Below, one piece after another: positions 9,793-21,839 of a DNA stretch of 64,000 nt. Source of the DNA: Acanthacorydalis orientalis (taxonomy: Eukaryota > Arthropoda > Insecta > Megaloptera > Corydalidae); NCBI GenBank assembly GCA_034766995.1, contig CM068317.1, positions 15,025,255-15,089,254 on the forward strand, in the 5' to 3' direction. Every line of letters starts with the position of its first letter. Position 1 is the stretch's first letter. Made by a program: the position numbers and the translations under genes. A model generated the notes under the pieces. It made no database searches, was not told where the DNA came from, and was given only the letters and a program-made list of their open reading frames with translations.

Positions 9793-12726
9793 TATATAGG
9801 TTTGCATCAGTAGTAGTATTATTCAGTTGTTTTTTTTTTAATAAATAAACAACACGTTATTTTCGAACTGGTCCATTTACTGTGAAGGTCTTGAAGGAGG
9901 TCCATCCTTCAAATTAGTCTTGTCAAGAGGAAAATTCTTAATTTTTTTTCTCTATGAGTTAAAATATAGTTTTCCCTACAACAATCATTATAAATTTGTT
10001 TTAGTTATCGATAGATATATGTGTGAAGCTTTTCAGCTATAAGAGAAACATATGTTGCTTTCATGATTGTGATATAATGTCTGTACAGAACTTATACGAC
10101 CCGTGGTACCACTATAAGTGACTCAAGCTATTGGTATCGAAAGATAAAACGGCCTGAGAAATCTGGTCTAAACACATGACATGATTAAATGGCCACACGG
10201 AGCCGACTACTTCATCGCGAACCAAAAATCCGAATTGACAATTTCTAGCTATAACTAGCTCTGATAATGTAACCTACTTCCCCGAGGGATCATCGATCTC
10301 AAGTACGAGTCATGGATCCTATACTCGGTACTCGTTTACTACACGTCCACCATAAATGTGTATACACAACTCCGTTTTTATTCTCATAATTTACTGTTTA
10401 CTGCAGCTCGACTGATGCAACTAAGCAGAATTTTCTCGTGATAACAAAACGCACACAATGCGCATATGAAAAACACACTCGTTATCAAAAGTTATGAGCT
10501 TGATTGCAAACATTTTAGTCTCTTTTTGTATATTATTAAAATTGTTATATAATTATGCTAAATTTGATTTGAGAATTAAATTCGATTATCGGAAAATGTC
10601 ATAATTTTGTTAATTGTGTATTTGTAATTTTTATAATTGTAAAGATTAAGAAAACGTTTTTACATAAAGATATTTTTTTTAGATTCTTTATGATTTTCTT
10701 TGAAAAATAATAAATGTAAACGACAAGTACAAAAAGGATTTGTTCGTCTGTTATTTTATTTTCATATTACTTGCAATAAAGTAATATTTCAAGAAGCAAA
10801 ACTTTAATTACTTGTTTATTAGAAAAGAATCAAGGATTGAAATCGAATCAAAATAACGCTGAGTTTCGATTCTATCGTTTATTTTAATTTAGCTAATGGT
10901 TTCATTCCAAGGAATTTTTTGGGTTTCGGTTTAGTTTAGATTTCAGTTTTTAAAAGTATACGTTCGATAACTAACTAACAAAAAGACAGTTAATAATAAT
11001 AATTATCTTTATGTTATTTACGAATAATAAATAATGTAATTATTCATTAATCATTATAAAAAAATAACGAAATAAATTTCTGAAACACATGTTTTAGAGA
11101 ATACATTATTTATTATTTTTTTGTTTCACACATTTCTAAAATTTTTTAAAAACACTTGAAAGCTATTGAATTCCTGATAGACCATATAAATTATTTGTCC
11201 TTATTGAAGAAATTGAGTCTAACACTGGAATTGACTCGAAATTGTGCTTTTCCAAAACCTATTCTTTCATGCTTTCATTTAGAGAAGTGTCTTTTAGAAT
11301 CCTTCCCTTTGGATTTTCCAGTCCATTCACTTTTCAGACAGAAAGATTATTATGGTTTATCAGTATTTCAGTAGCTTTCATGTATTTTTAAAAAATTGCA
11401 GAAATGCGTAAAATAAAAAAAAATAAAAAATGTATTTTCTAAAACCAGTAATATTGTAAAGTCCGAAGACTTGGAATTCAGAAACTTGAGACTTCTGTAT
11501 TGTGAAAAGATTGTAAAATTTCTGATTTTCGACTCGAACCAATTCTTTCAAATAAGCAATATTTCTTTCAACTTCCGCATAGTTGATTTAACTATGTATT
11601 TTTTAATTATATGCACTTATTACTCATGCTTATTACAAATATAAAATATGGAGCGTTTTCACCATTCATTTAATGTGTTTAATTATGGTTAAATATTTAT
11701 TTGTAGCATGGTGAGAATACTGATTAATATTGAAAATTTTATTTTTCAAAAAGAAGTAAAAACAAGAACAAAAATTTTGATACGGAAATTTCAAATTCCC
11801 TCTCCCCCTCGAAAAATTCAATGTTTAATTAAAACCAATATAAACTAGTTCCCACTTTTTTTTGATTTTGGTTTCAGTTTTTCTTTCTTTAAAAATAATG
11901 TTTTCGGTTACTGAAATCAATCAGTTTTTACTGGTTACGGTTTCAATCCTTGAAAATAATTCTAAAAGTAGTGCCAAAAAATTTGTAATAAATTTAAAAA
12001 AGTAATAATAACAATAAAACATAGATAGAAAAATTATTCAGACATTTTCACTCTATGTAGGTAATATACACAGAAGAAGATGAGGAACTGTACAAAATAA
12101 ACAAGGTAATAATATTAATCTACAATTAGAATATTATTCACCAGTGTGACGACATTTTGCTAAAAAATAGCTGTGATCGAAAACATACGAAAGTTATGAA
12201 CGTGAGACATTTCTATTTGCAAAGAAAGATGTATGTATAAATATTTAATAAAAATGTCTGGTTAGTAAAACATATTAAATAAAAATAAACCACTACATGA
12301 CATTCAAGACTTGCTATCTCTTAGGAAGCGTTACAATAGCGCAAACAAAGTACATTTGTAATTTATAGACTCTTGCATGTATATATATATATCTTATATA
12401 GACTTTGTAAGATTCTTCACACTGGAATCGAATATTTTCAAATGCATGAAAAATGACAATGCTTGAACAATATAAAACAGAATGAACGATCTGCAGAATT
12501 TTGAAAAATCAAGGTAATAAACCGTACATCAGTGAAATAAAAAGAAAGAATCCTTGTGAATGGCTAAATATTACGAAGACACGCCGGTGGAATTTTAGAA
12601 AAGTAATTTATTTTTCAACAAAAAAAAGTTCAGTCTATCTGAATCTGATGGCTGGAAGTAGGGCGTAAAAATTGTTACTCGAAAAAGAAAATATTAATGT
12701 AAATGTGAAATATAGTAGCCAATATA
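9793..12726. other. Long AT-rich stretch without supported features
   Basis: No coding region, element end or RNA gene recognised. 10085-10400 is less AT-rich and non-repetitive, with no open frame of note; it could be unique host DNA. Simple A/T runs dominate the rest. Confidence 0.45.
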
Positions 12727-12950
12727 CAGGGGCGGCAAAAAATTTAAAGGCTAACAAAAAAGACATGGTAAATGCTTTTTAAAAGTTTACCACATGATCT
12801 AAAAGTGCATGGAATACAGTTTATTTTCCATTGATTTCCAATATGATATCGTTTAGATTAGTGGTGGCAAACCTTTTTATGTACGCGTGCCAAAAATTTC
12901 CAAATAACCTTTATCCAGTAACTGACATGCCGGGCAGTTAATAATAGGGG
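12727..12950. mobile_element. hAT-like terminal sequences, fragmentary
   Basis: CAGGGGCGGCAAAAAATTTA (12727) and GTGGTGGCAAACCTTTTTAT (12861) both resemble left ends of hAT elements (CAGGGGCGGC / CAGTGGTGGCAAAC). No matching right ends or 8-bp duplications were found, so these may be truncated MITEs or chance. Confidence 0.3.
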
Positions 12951-13520
12951 AACAATATAAAAAAATTATTATTGCGAAATTTTATTAGGTTTAAAAAATA
13001 ACAGAATTTCATAAAAAATTAACACAACTTTTACAAAAATCAACATCAATTAATGAGATTTTTGTTGTACATTGGAACCAAATCCTGTAATCAGGTTCGT
13101 GTTTCGTCATACAAAACATTTTCTGATCATAAATATACAATAAATCATTATTGGTCATTCTTGATTATTATTTATGTGGAGTTCGATGGGATATACCATC
13201 ATCTTCAGAGTACCAACATCCAGAAAAATCTACAAATGTATTAATATGCGAATGAGAAATGAGTAAATATAAATAAAATGCTAAAGTAAATTTCGAATAA
13301 GGCTAATCTCAAGACCGCATTAAGTTAAAAATAAACCAAAATTTATATAAAAATGGTACAACTTTTGACAAGATTACCAATAAATAGTTTTTAACCTCTA
13401 ACAGATGCCAATATAATATTTTTATTTTTACAATGTTAGTATGTAAACATATAAGAATGCAAATACTTCTTAAACTGTGTAAATATATATATTATATATA
13501 TATGTATATACATATATATA

Positions 13521-13887
13521 CAGTCGATTCGGAAATTATTTGCGCGTTATAAATATATAATATTATACTTAATATCATTGACGTTATGTATAATTAGCTG
13601 AATTCGTGCTAAAAGTGGCCCGACTAATTATTGCATTTTTTTAAATTTGTTACGTTTTCTAATTTTTTAAATTATATTGCAAACGCAAATACTTTCTGAA
13701 TCGCTCTTTTTTGTTATTTCACATTTTATAACGAATTTTTTATGCTAACGAACTTAGGTTTGATATTTTTATGAACTCCATCCTAACTGTGATATATATA
13801 TTGTAAGAAGATCATTTGACAAAAACTGCGAAACCATTAGTAAAAAACTTTGTCGAATTTTAAGCGCAAATAATTTTCGGGCGAGTG
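13521..13887. mobile_element. 367-bp Tc1/mariner-type MITE
   Basis: Left end CAGTCGATTCGGAAATTATT and right end (complement) CACTCGCCCGAAAATTATTT, both continuing with TGCGC. The inverted repeats are about 25-28 bp and flanked by TA (13519-13520, 13888-13889). No transposase inside. TA duplication and end structure fit a non-autonomous Tc1/mariner element. Confidence 0.7.
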
Positions 13888-13929
13888 TATATGTTAGTAT
13901 GTTTAATATAATCATTCTCGCAAATAGAT

Positions 13930-14105
13930 TACAACGCGGTTGTTTTATAAAATCGCACATTTTATATCATAATTCTTCGTGAAAAAGTCGTGTAACTTCG
14001 GCTGTCATCGTTATTAATAATTAAATATAAAATTTCTACAAGTTTTTTTAATTTTTTTTCATTTTTTGAAATTTTACGGAATACTTTTTATTTATAGATA
14101 GATAT
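13930..14105 (+). repeat. Dispersed repeat, copy 1
   Basis: About 170 bp resembling 39828-40000: GTTTTATA..., then TATCATAATTCTTC, a CGTGTAACTTCG core, AAATTTCTACA and a T-run with GAAATT. Roughly three quarters identical by eye. Family unknown. Confidence 0.55.
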
Positions 14106-14369
14106 TATTTTTATTGTCATACAATATCAACTTAATATTTCATTTTTATCTTTAAATACTAATCTTAAATAAAAGCAAATAAATAAATATGTAAATACTT
14201 TCCATATTGACCGTATTTCGCATTAAATTTAAAATATTCCTTAGTTACTGTAATAATTAGCAAGCGTATCATAATACTACACTTCTAAAAGAATGAAATA
14301 ATATATTTTGAAACAATTCGATATATAAATGCAGCGAATATTTTATAGCGAAGAATATTTTTATTGCAG

Positions 14370-14482
14370 AGCGCGGAGTGTTTGTTTCGCCGGAAAGAAA
14401 ATCGTGTGACAGAGACGCTCACAAACTGCGATGCCAAGGATGACGGATCGAGAAAAAGAACCTAAGTCCTAACATAATTCAG
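14370..14482 (+). other. Possible spliced exon
   Basis: A GC-richer block preceded by a pyrimidine-rich TTTTTATTGCAG and followed by CAG/GTCAGT, i.e. acceptor- and donor-like borders 113 bp apart. It contains one short frame (MPRMTDREKEPKS) before a stop, so it would be a 5' untranslated or non-coding exon. It differs in composition from its surroundings, but no further exon was found. Speculative. Confidence 0.2.
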
Positions 14483-15880
14483 GTCAGTGGACATGTTAAT
14501 ATCCAAACGTTTGTTTCGTTCATATTTTTCGTTCTTTTGTTCATGTCATTCTTTTATACGAACGTAAAAGAATTTTTCGATCATTGGACGATAATATTCG
14601 CTGACCTTTAAACATAAATGAAATGAAGAATACATTTTTCTGTAATAATGTTTATATTATTAAAAATGGCGATGTTAGAAAAACGATCAAGTTCAGAAAG
14701 ATGTGTACTGGAAAATTTTTGAATTCATTTCCTCATTATTTATGAAACAAAATCGACATTGATAACCCACACACCTAGTAAGTATACATGTAGAAATATA
14801 TACTATATTTATTTTCTTTTAAAATCAATATCAATCAATAAATGTAGATAAAAAAAACCTTGTTTTGGAACATAAAAAATTGTCTGCTGTCAGGTAATAT
14901 CTTAAGTGCATCAATATATAACATTATTTTTTTTATTATGCAGATATTGTGCGATATTTCTTTACATATTATGTACTTTTATTAGTACATGTTATAAAAT
15001 TGTTAATATATGATTATAACATAAGTAATATCATTTAAAATTATTAATTTTAAATTGATAAATTACTATATGATAAATATATATTTATGATAATTTATTG
15101 TCTTTCTCAATTTTTCTGAAATATCAACTTTGTTTCATTTAAATATTCATTAATAATTTCTTCTTTATTTAAGTCCATTACCTTTACTTTGCTTTGCTTT
15201 CCATTACTATTCTCTCTAAAGGTGTTAATATTAAAAGCAGGATTTTATATATTATTCTATTTATTAAATCAAATTTGTTCTTTTCTAAAAAGTAGTATGT
15301 TTCTGTAATTTTTGGTAAGAGTTCTGAAATTATTAATTACCGTGAACAGTAATTGTTTATTAATACATATAAGAAATTACAATTAATATAAAATAAATTC
15401 AAGAACAGAACTTTTACTCTGTTTCGTCCATTGTATCCTGTTTGAGTTCTAAACGTTGACTTCTAATTTTTTTTTAATCATTATTTACTTTATTATCACA
15501 ACAATCAATCTTTAAGGAGGTTTCACTTTTTCTGAAGTTCATTAGCAAATCTATTATTTTTTCGTATTTATATTACTCATTTATATTTAGATCATTCGTT
15601 TATTATAATTTAGATCATTCGTTTATCATTCGTATTTATATTATCATTTAGAAATAAGAAATGACTTTACCAAAATCAAGGAAAAGAGTCCCTGCTACGA
15701 CTGTAATTTATTTTGTGATAATAGAAAAGAAGAAGTCTCGTAGTAAATGAGAAAAATATAGTTAAAAAATCAAAAAAATACCTTCAAATGAATATTTTAA
15801 AACAATTAAGATTTTATTTTCATATACATCTCTATATATTTCAATCATCTCATTTTAGGTGTTGGTTTTTAAATTTTCAT
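14483..15880. other. AT-rich stretch, no gene seen
   Basis: No supported feature apart from a short tandem-like repetition of TTAGATCATTCGTTTAT (about 15588-15630). Confidence 0.45.
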
Positions 15881-15884
15881 TTAA

Positions 15885-16749
15885 TCCTCCTGTCAATACT
15901 GAAAATTTTTCAATTCGTTCAATACCAGGTACCCACGATACCTTTCACCTACCTGCCGACTCTTTTTTTTAAACTTCGATAGCTGTATCTCAAGAAAGGA
16001 AGTGGTCATCCTCTCCACTTATTCTGGGATTTCTCAGGAATTTTTGTGAACAAATTCCATCGTTGAATAAGATTTCGGTTAGTGCAGACGTGTAGAAAGA
16101 TATGGTATGGAAATATTTTAGGATTCAAGAATTTTACGCATTTCTGGGCATTTTGATTTCCTCCGGCGTAAATAATTCTAATGTCTATCATAGAATTGAA
16201 ATGTGGCGGGCAACATCTTATCCTTTTAACTCGAGCTACCATGGGAATTAATAGATTTCGGAATATTTTATGATTTATTAGATTTGATGATGCTAATACT
16301 CGAAGAACTCATATTAAAGATGACAAAGCTGCTCCCATACGACATATTTGGACGATGAAAGACCCAAAAATCATGTGAAGTGTGTAAAAAGCATATGTGC
16401 AATGAACATACTATAACACACTAATGAATCTGATTAATAAAATCTAAGTTCAAATTTTTTTGCATTTGTATTTATTTAGTTTACATATATTTTCCTAATC
16501 CCTTTTAATTTTTATACTCAAAGGATGTGTGTTAGTACTCCGAAATCCCGGGCATTCAACAGAGGGGTTGTCAACTTTGACCCCCGATAAGATATATTTT
16601 TTTTTTGAAAAAATTTAAAACTTAAAATGGAAATCACTATTAAATCATCCAAATAACGAGGATATGCTGAACTAAACTTTATTGTACCATTATGTCAAAA
16701 AATATTGAACGAGAAAGTGCAAAAGGGTACCTGGGTATTAACAGGAGGG
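15885..16749 (+). mobile_element. Compact piggyBac-like deletion derivative
   Basis: Flanked by TTAA on both sides (15881-15884, 16750-16753). Left end TCCTCCTGTCAATAC and right end (complement) CCCTCCTGTTAATACCCAGG; the motif ACCAGGTACCCA follows 30 bp inside the left end and CCAGGTACCC directly inside the right end. The element is 865 bp and contains only pieces of a transposase. Its ends differ from those of the element at 1234-5429, so this is a second piggyBac family. Confidence 0.85.
16060..16440 (+). pseudogene. piggyBac-like transposase fragment
   Basis: Translated pieces match the middle of piggyBac transposases: EFYAFLGILISSGV (about 16130), IEMWRATSYPF (16190), then FDDANTRR..IKDDKAAPIRHIW (16280-16350). 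Directly after this the frame reaches a Cys-rich tail-like CEVCKKHMCNEHT (16375-16410), so the core between was deleted. Several stops. Non-functional. Confidence 0.75.
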
Positions 16750-16753
16750 TTAA

Positions 16754-17212
16754 ATAATATTTATTTTTTATTTTCCACAAACAATCGTGGATCTGGTAAA
16801 TATTTATAAATTCTCTCAGATATTCTTTATCTCAGAATCTCGTGTCAGATACTTTTAACACAGTTTAAAAGTGCAGCACTCCATAAACGTAAAAATAAAA
16901 TTAATGCGCGTTCCAAGACTGTGTTGTTCTTACTCGCATACTTGCTGCGAAACGTTTTCTTCCACTAACACACATCTAAATTCACATATTTGGCGTGCGA
17001 CATTCCAAGAATGTACGAAAAACTATTTGTGCGTGACCGCCTATTGATTTTATCACATCTTCATAAGTGAACAGCTTACGGATTGTGATACAAGCTAATT
17101 GTCGAAGAATTATAATTGACTTATTTTAAACGGTACAGAATTTTTTTTATGAAATATAACAGATTTTTTTTTGGTCGTGTACTACATAAATAAAAAATTG
17201 AAATCTCAACTT
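16754..17212. other. No gene seen
   Basis: No open frame or element end recognised; a moderately GC-richer patch at 16900-17080 is unexplained. Confidence 0.45.
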
Positions 17213-17335
17213 TTTTTAATATTTCTTTTCTTATTATACTTGACAATGTTGTTTTCCCATGAGAATACGTGTAAACTCAATTTAAATTCAAATTTGTTGT
17301 AATTGGCACAAGGAACCCATTTGTGTGTTCATGTT
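17213..17335 (+). repeat. Direct repeat, copy 1
   Basis: About 120 bp resembling 18531-18650: ATTATA.T.GACAA, TTCCCATGAGAATA, TGTAAACTCAATTTAAATTC and AGGAA.CCA in the same order. The two copies lie 1.3 kb apart with a microsatellite block between them. Confidence 0.6.
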
Positions 17336-17815
17336 TAGAATGAAAAACAGAATAATTTAAAAAAAATCGTTAACATTTTAGTGTTTTTACAACTTTTTTT
17401 ATATATTCTTAAAGTTGTCTACTTTGAAAAATCGTTAACTACTGCACAACAAAAAAGGTTTAATTTTTCTTCCAGAACATTTTTCGACCATACATTACAG
17501 TAAAGACATAATAGATACAATAAATATTATTTGAATTGCGTTATGAAATATTTTGACACCATTGAATTTGTACTCTCATTTTACTGTTTATTCAAGTCTA
17601 TTCATAACTTTTTTAGTACATTTCTTTCAAATAAACCAAAATAACGGTCAGATAGCTTTTTACCTCAAAAAAATACATCTATTTTTTAAGGAATGGAAGA
17701 TGTGAATTAGTTGAAAATAATACTGAGAATTTTAACTGATCAGAAATTTATCTCTACTATGAAAACAATACAATTGCCCGGAAAAAATACATAACTTAAC
17801 ATGTGATTTTATACA

Positions 17816-17832
17816 GCCTGGGCAACGCCAGG
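17816..17832. repeat. Helitron-like 3' hairpin motif
   Basis: GCCTGGGCAACGCCAGG, a short stem-loop (CCTGG/CCAGG) followed by TACTGTCTCT and a (CT)n(TA)n tract. Stem-loops of this kind close to the 3' end mark many arthropod Helitron families. No matching 5' end was found. Confidence 0.35.
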
Positions 17833-17836
17833 TACT

Positions 17837-17837
17837 G

Positions 17838-17934
<97 letters not shown>

Positions 17935-17962
17935 ATATATATATATATATATATATATATAT

Positions 17963-17995
<33 letters not shown>

Positions 17996-17999
17996 TTTT

Positions 18000-18030
<31 letters not shown>

Positions 18031-18040
18031 ATATATATAT
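17837..18040. repeat. (CT)n/(TA)n compound microsatellite
   Basis: A CT tract (17837-17868) followed by long interrupted (TA)n to about 18040, directly after the Helitron-like hairpin. Confidence 0.9.
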
Positions 18041-18339
18041 GAAATACATCTAATTAGGAGGGTAACCAGATTACGTCTTAATTAGAAGCCATGTTTAAAA
18101 TGATGTTATATTAATGAATAAAAGTCATGGGTTCAGAGATATTTAAAATTAAATAATTAAAAAATAAAAAAATGGGAATAATGAACTGGACCGTTCATTT
18201 GTACAGTGGTTTCATTTATAACTCAACATACGATTCGTTGAATGCTTTTCAATCAAGCTCAAGTATAATGAAACACGAATGAAAGGATTTTTTTATGGAT
18301 TGAGTATAAAAGAATTTTCATACATACATACATACGTAC

Positions 18340-18353
18340 ACATATATATACAT

Positions 18354-18388
<35 letters not shown>
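18340..18388. repeat. (TA)n microsatellite
   Basis: Interrupted TA dinucleotide tract preceded by CATA repeats. Confidence 0.85.
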
Positions 18389-18530
18389 CTTATTGATTCC
18401 TTTCTTTATATTATTTATTAGCTAAATGATGAAAGAAATATGTATGAAGTAATTAATTAATTAAACTTGAGTGATTATTATACTATTCAAGAATTTAATT
18501 ACTCCTCCTAATACAAGCTAATACTACCTT

Positions 18531-18650
18531 TTTTAATATTTTTTTGTGATTATATTCGACAAGGTTGTGTTCCCATGAGAATAAATGTAAACTCAATTTA
18601 AATTCAATTATTTTCGATTGGTACTAGGAATCCAAGTGTTTAATGTAAAA
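18531..18650 (+). repeat. Direct repeat, copy 2
   Basis: Second copy of the repeat at 17213-17335, same strand, with scattered substitutions. Confidence 0.6.
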
Positions 18651-18851
18651 ATGTAAACACTACAGTAATTTTGTAATAATATGACCTTATACACTGGAAA
18701 ATATATTTAAGTTATTTACAGTTGATGATGAAATTATTCAACCAACATTACATCGAGTTAATATTAAGTTATAAATAAAATTTATAAAAAAAATATTCTT
18801 ATATAAAGTCACTTTGGTATATGGTATCTGAATGAAAAAAATAATTCAGAA

Positions 18852-18962
<111 letters not shown>

Positions 18963-19599
18963 TAACATGTCATATAAAGTTCACAAAAGTATCCGGTTAT
19001 TAAGAAACCAATCTAAAAAAGAAATGAAATTGTAGAAATCAACATTTGCTGCTGTTTGATATTAAAATACTTCTCAATTGATTAGGCATAGGTTCTATTT
19101 TTTTCTGTTATGACTGAATGAATTTTGTTCCATTCGTCCCGATGGCGTGTTTTACATATGTTTCCTAGAAATGTGAAAATTATTCAAAGTTATATTCAAT
19201 TCTTCTCACCAATATTTTTCAGCAGTAATTCTGAACCCCAACGAGTGAAGCACCTCTTATTTAACAAATATTAAATATATGCAAAAGTTAGTCTTGAACT
19301 TTGCATGATTTACAAACATTATTGAATGAAAATCTTTCGTAGACGTAGGAAAATTTCCCCTAATACCTAGAAGTTGATCAATGAACAGTTTTGAGACAAT
19401 TGTATGAGATGAGAAAAATTCGGAAGCTCGGAAAGTGAGTACCACATGAATCTTTGAAAATATCATTAAGCGCCGGGTCAATTCAACATCTCGTTGCTTG
19501 TCAGGCAATGTAAAAGTGATTTTTTTGTAAAAAAAATTCACTCTTGACAAAAATGGATTATGTATTTGTACGATAATCTTAAACGCACACATTTATGAA

Positions 19600-20115
19600 T
19601 ACACCCCCGCCAGCAGTCTACATCAACTGCAAAACCGAATATTTATACCAAAATGTTCCTATGTATCTGGTAGGATATTAAGGATGTGATCTTTTACTAA
19701 CTTCTCCAAATACGGTCGCTGCCGAGATTTATGGTTGTCAATTGAAACATCTGACCAACAAAAATGGTCAGAAGAGAATGTGTGTAGTCAAAGGCCATTT
19801 ACTGGACATGGCAGTCGGAAGGTTATTTCACTACATGATAATTCTAGGTCGCATGCTGCTTTGACTGGTCAGAAAATCATCTTTAAGTTGGATAGGAAAA
19901 TTTTACTGCTCGAGACGTATTCACCAAATTTGTCATTTATTTTGATTGATGAACAGCTATTTAGTTGAATTGTGCTACGTATGTAGCTGGGATACGAAAA
20001 TGGATAGATATTTGTCTCCAACCCGATATCCTTTTTCGAAAAGGAATCAAAAACATTCCCCAGTGAGAAAGGAAAGTCATAGAAATCGAGGACAACCATT
20101 TTGATGATTGAATTA
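19600..20115 (+). pseudogene. mariner transposase relic, 3' half
   Basis: The frame at 19735-19968 contains SLHDNSRSHAAL, the second catalytic motif of mariner transposases (HDNARPH in active copies), then KIIFKLDRKILLLETYSPNLS, matching the segment before the third Asp. Past 19968, translated pieces (RKGIKNIP, near 20035, and IEIEDNHFDD near 20090) match the usual C-terminus in shifted frames. The third Asp motif is not recognisable. No element ends seen. Dead. Confidence 0.6.
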
Positions 20116-20308
20116 CATTTTATATATTATGAAAATAAAGAGAAATTTGCTAAAAAAAGATTAAATCTTTTCCACACTCTTAATATTATATATTATTCAT
20201 TTTGTTTTCATAAGATTAATGTCATATCTAATATTAAGCTTTATTTAAATAGTTCATTGAACTTTTTTAAATAAAGAAAGCGAGCAGAAGGAAAGTATTT
20301 TTCATGTA

Positions 20309-20871
20309 TTACGTTGAAAGAAAATAAATGCGGTTTATGACCTTCAAATTTATATAATTTTTTTTAATTTAAGTGGTTTCAAATGATTCATAACTATTGA
20401 ATGACTGACTCATAACTTTTGTGCAAACTCCTGAATTGTTGTGTTTGGTTATGATTCTACTAATGCCTTCAGTTGGTTCTTATGAACTGAAGAAGGACGT
20501 CCGCGACCTTCTTCATCTTCGAGGCTCTCGTCCTCAGCACAACATTTTTGGAACCACCATTGCACCGTGCGTTCCTTAACAGTATCCACATTAAAAGCAT
20601 TGTTCAGTTGACGAGGATTTTCTGCTGCTTTACCACCCGTTTTGAACTCATGCAAAAATGCTCTTATTTGCTTCATTTCGATATTTAATTCAATAGCCCA
20701 ATTTGAAGTATAATTAATAATAAAACCAAATTCGATGTGAGCAAAATGCAGTCCAAAAAATGTACTTTAAAATAATATGAACATGAATGAAATGATGAAA
20801 TAACATTTTCATTGAAAAAAATTAAGGTTAAAAAATCAAAAAAAAACGAAATTCTTTTCCTATCAACATAA
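20309..20871 (-). mobile_element. mariner deletion derivative, copy 1
   Basis: 563 bp flanked by TA (20307-20308, 20872-20873) with ends TTACGTTGAAAGAAAATAAA and (complement) TTATGTTGATAGGAAAAGAA. It retains only the transposase N-terminus (20676-20449): FLHEFKTGGKAAENPRQLNN, ERTVQWWFQK and ESLEDEEGRGRPS, then the second helix-turn-helix up to MNHLK, and jumps straight to the other end. At least five more copies lie in this window, so the truncated form itself spread using a transposase supplied elsewhere. Confidence 0.8.
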
Positions 20872-21361
20872 TACTAAAACTACTTTATTACTTATTACTA
20901 AAACTTCTATTATTTACTAATTACTACTTTGAACAAAAAATTTAAAAATTATTTTAATATATTGCATTAATATTCATTCCTAAAAAAATAATGTATTAGT
21001 TACGCTGCTTGTAACTTGCTTAATTTAATTACAATTCTACGATTATTTTTATTCGGACTACGGAATATTATTCATGTTTCACATTTCATATTGTTTTTGG
21101 CACTGATTTCAGTATCTGTATCATATTGAGGCAATAGAGTCGCTTTCGTATATGTCAATAAATATTAACCGAAATTTAACTAAAATGGCTTATATGCAGA
21201 GCTTATTTATAAATAATAATAGGAAGCATATATTTTTTTTAAAAAAAGAACAGTATGTGTTTATAAATATTGAATCCGAAAGAACACAATTAATAGAAAA
21301 TAATTAAAATATAATTATACATATTTTAGTTTAATTATTAAATTATATTATTTAATTATTA

Positions 21362-21438
<77 letters not shown>

Positions 21439-21839
21439 TAGATGACAAAAAAATAAATTAAATTATTTAATAGATGAGATTGATGCCTTTTTAAACAATA
21501 ATGTCACACTAAAGCTTCGAAATTGTTAAATCTTTCCCGTTAAGAATTATTATTCTCTAGGATTCCAAAGTATTGACAGGAAGGAATACCTACTAAAATA
21601 ATTTATAGAATAGAGCTATTTTAATAGATTGTATAAAATTCCTTCCTTACGTTCTTAGATTCATAAGCGTTTGGTACACATACATTAGCGTTTCAAATTA
21701 AGAGGGGATTCGAATGCAAGTGCGCAAACGCGATGTGTTTTCAATTTATAATTTGTGTTCGGGCGCTAATGACCTACGTTGTCGACGCGCCTTAAATCCC
21801 CAATAACTAACTAACTTAACGTTCTCAACATAATAATTA
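20872..21839. other. No gene seen; (TA)n tract inside
   Basis: AT-rich, with a (TA)n microsatellite at 21363-21432. No open frame or element end supported. Confidence 0.5.

Noticed and set aside
10085..10400. Less AT-rich block that might be a gene or RNA gene
   Set aside because: No open frame, no tRNA-like fold that I could trace and no splice-like borders.
19257..19592. 111-codon minus-strand frame
   Set aside because: No recognisable motif; lies beside a mariner relic on the other strand and looks like chance in AT-rich DNA.
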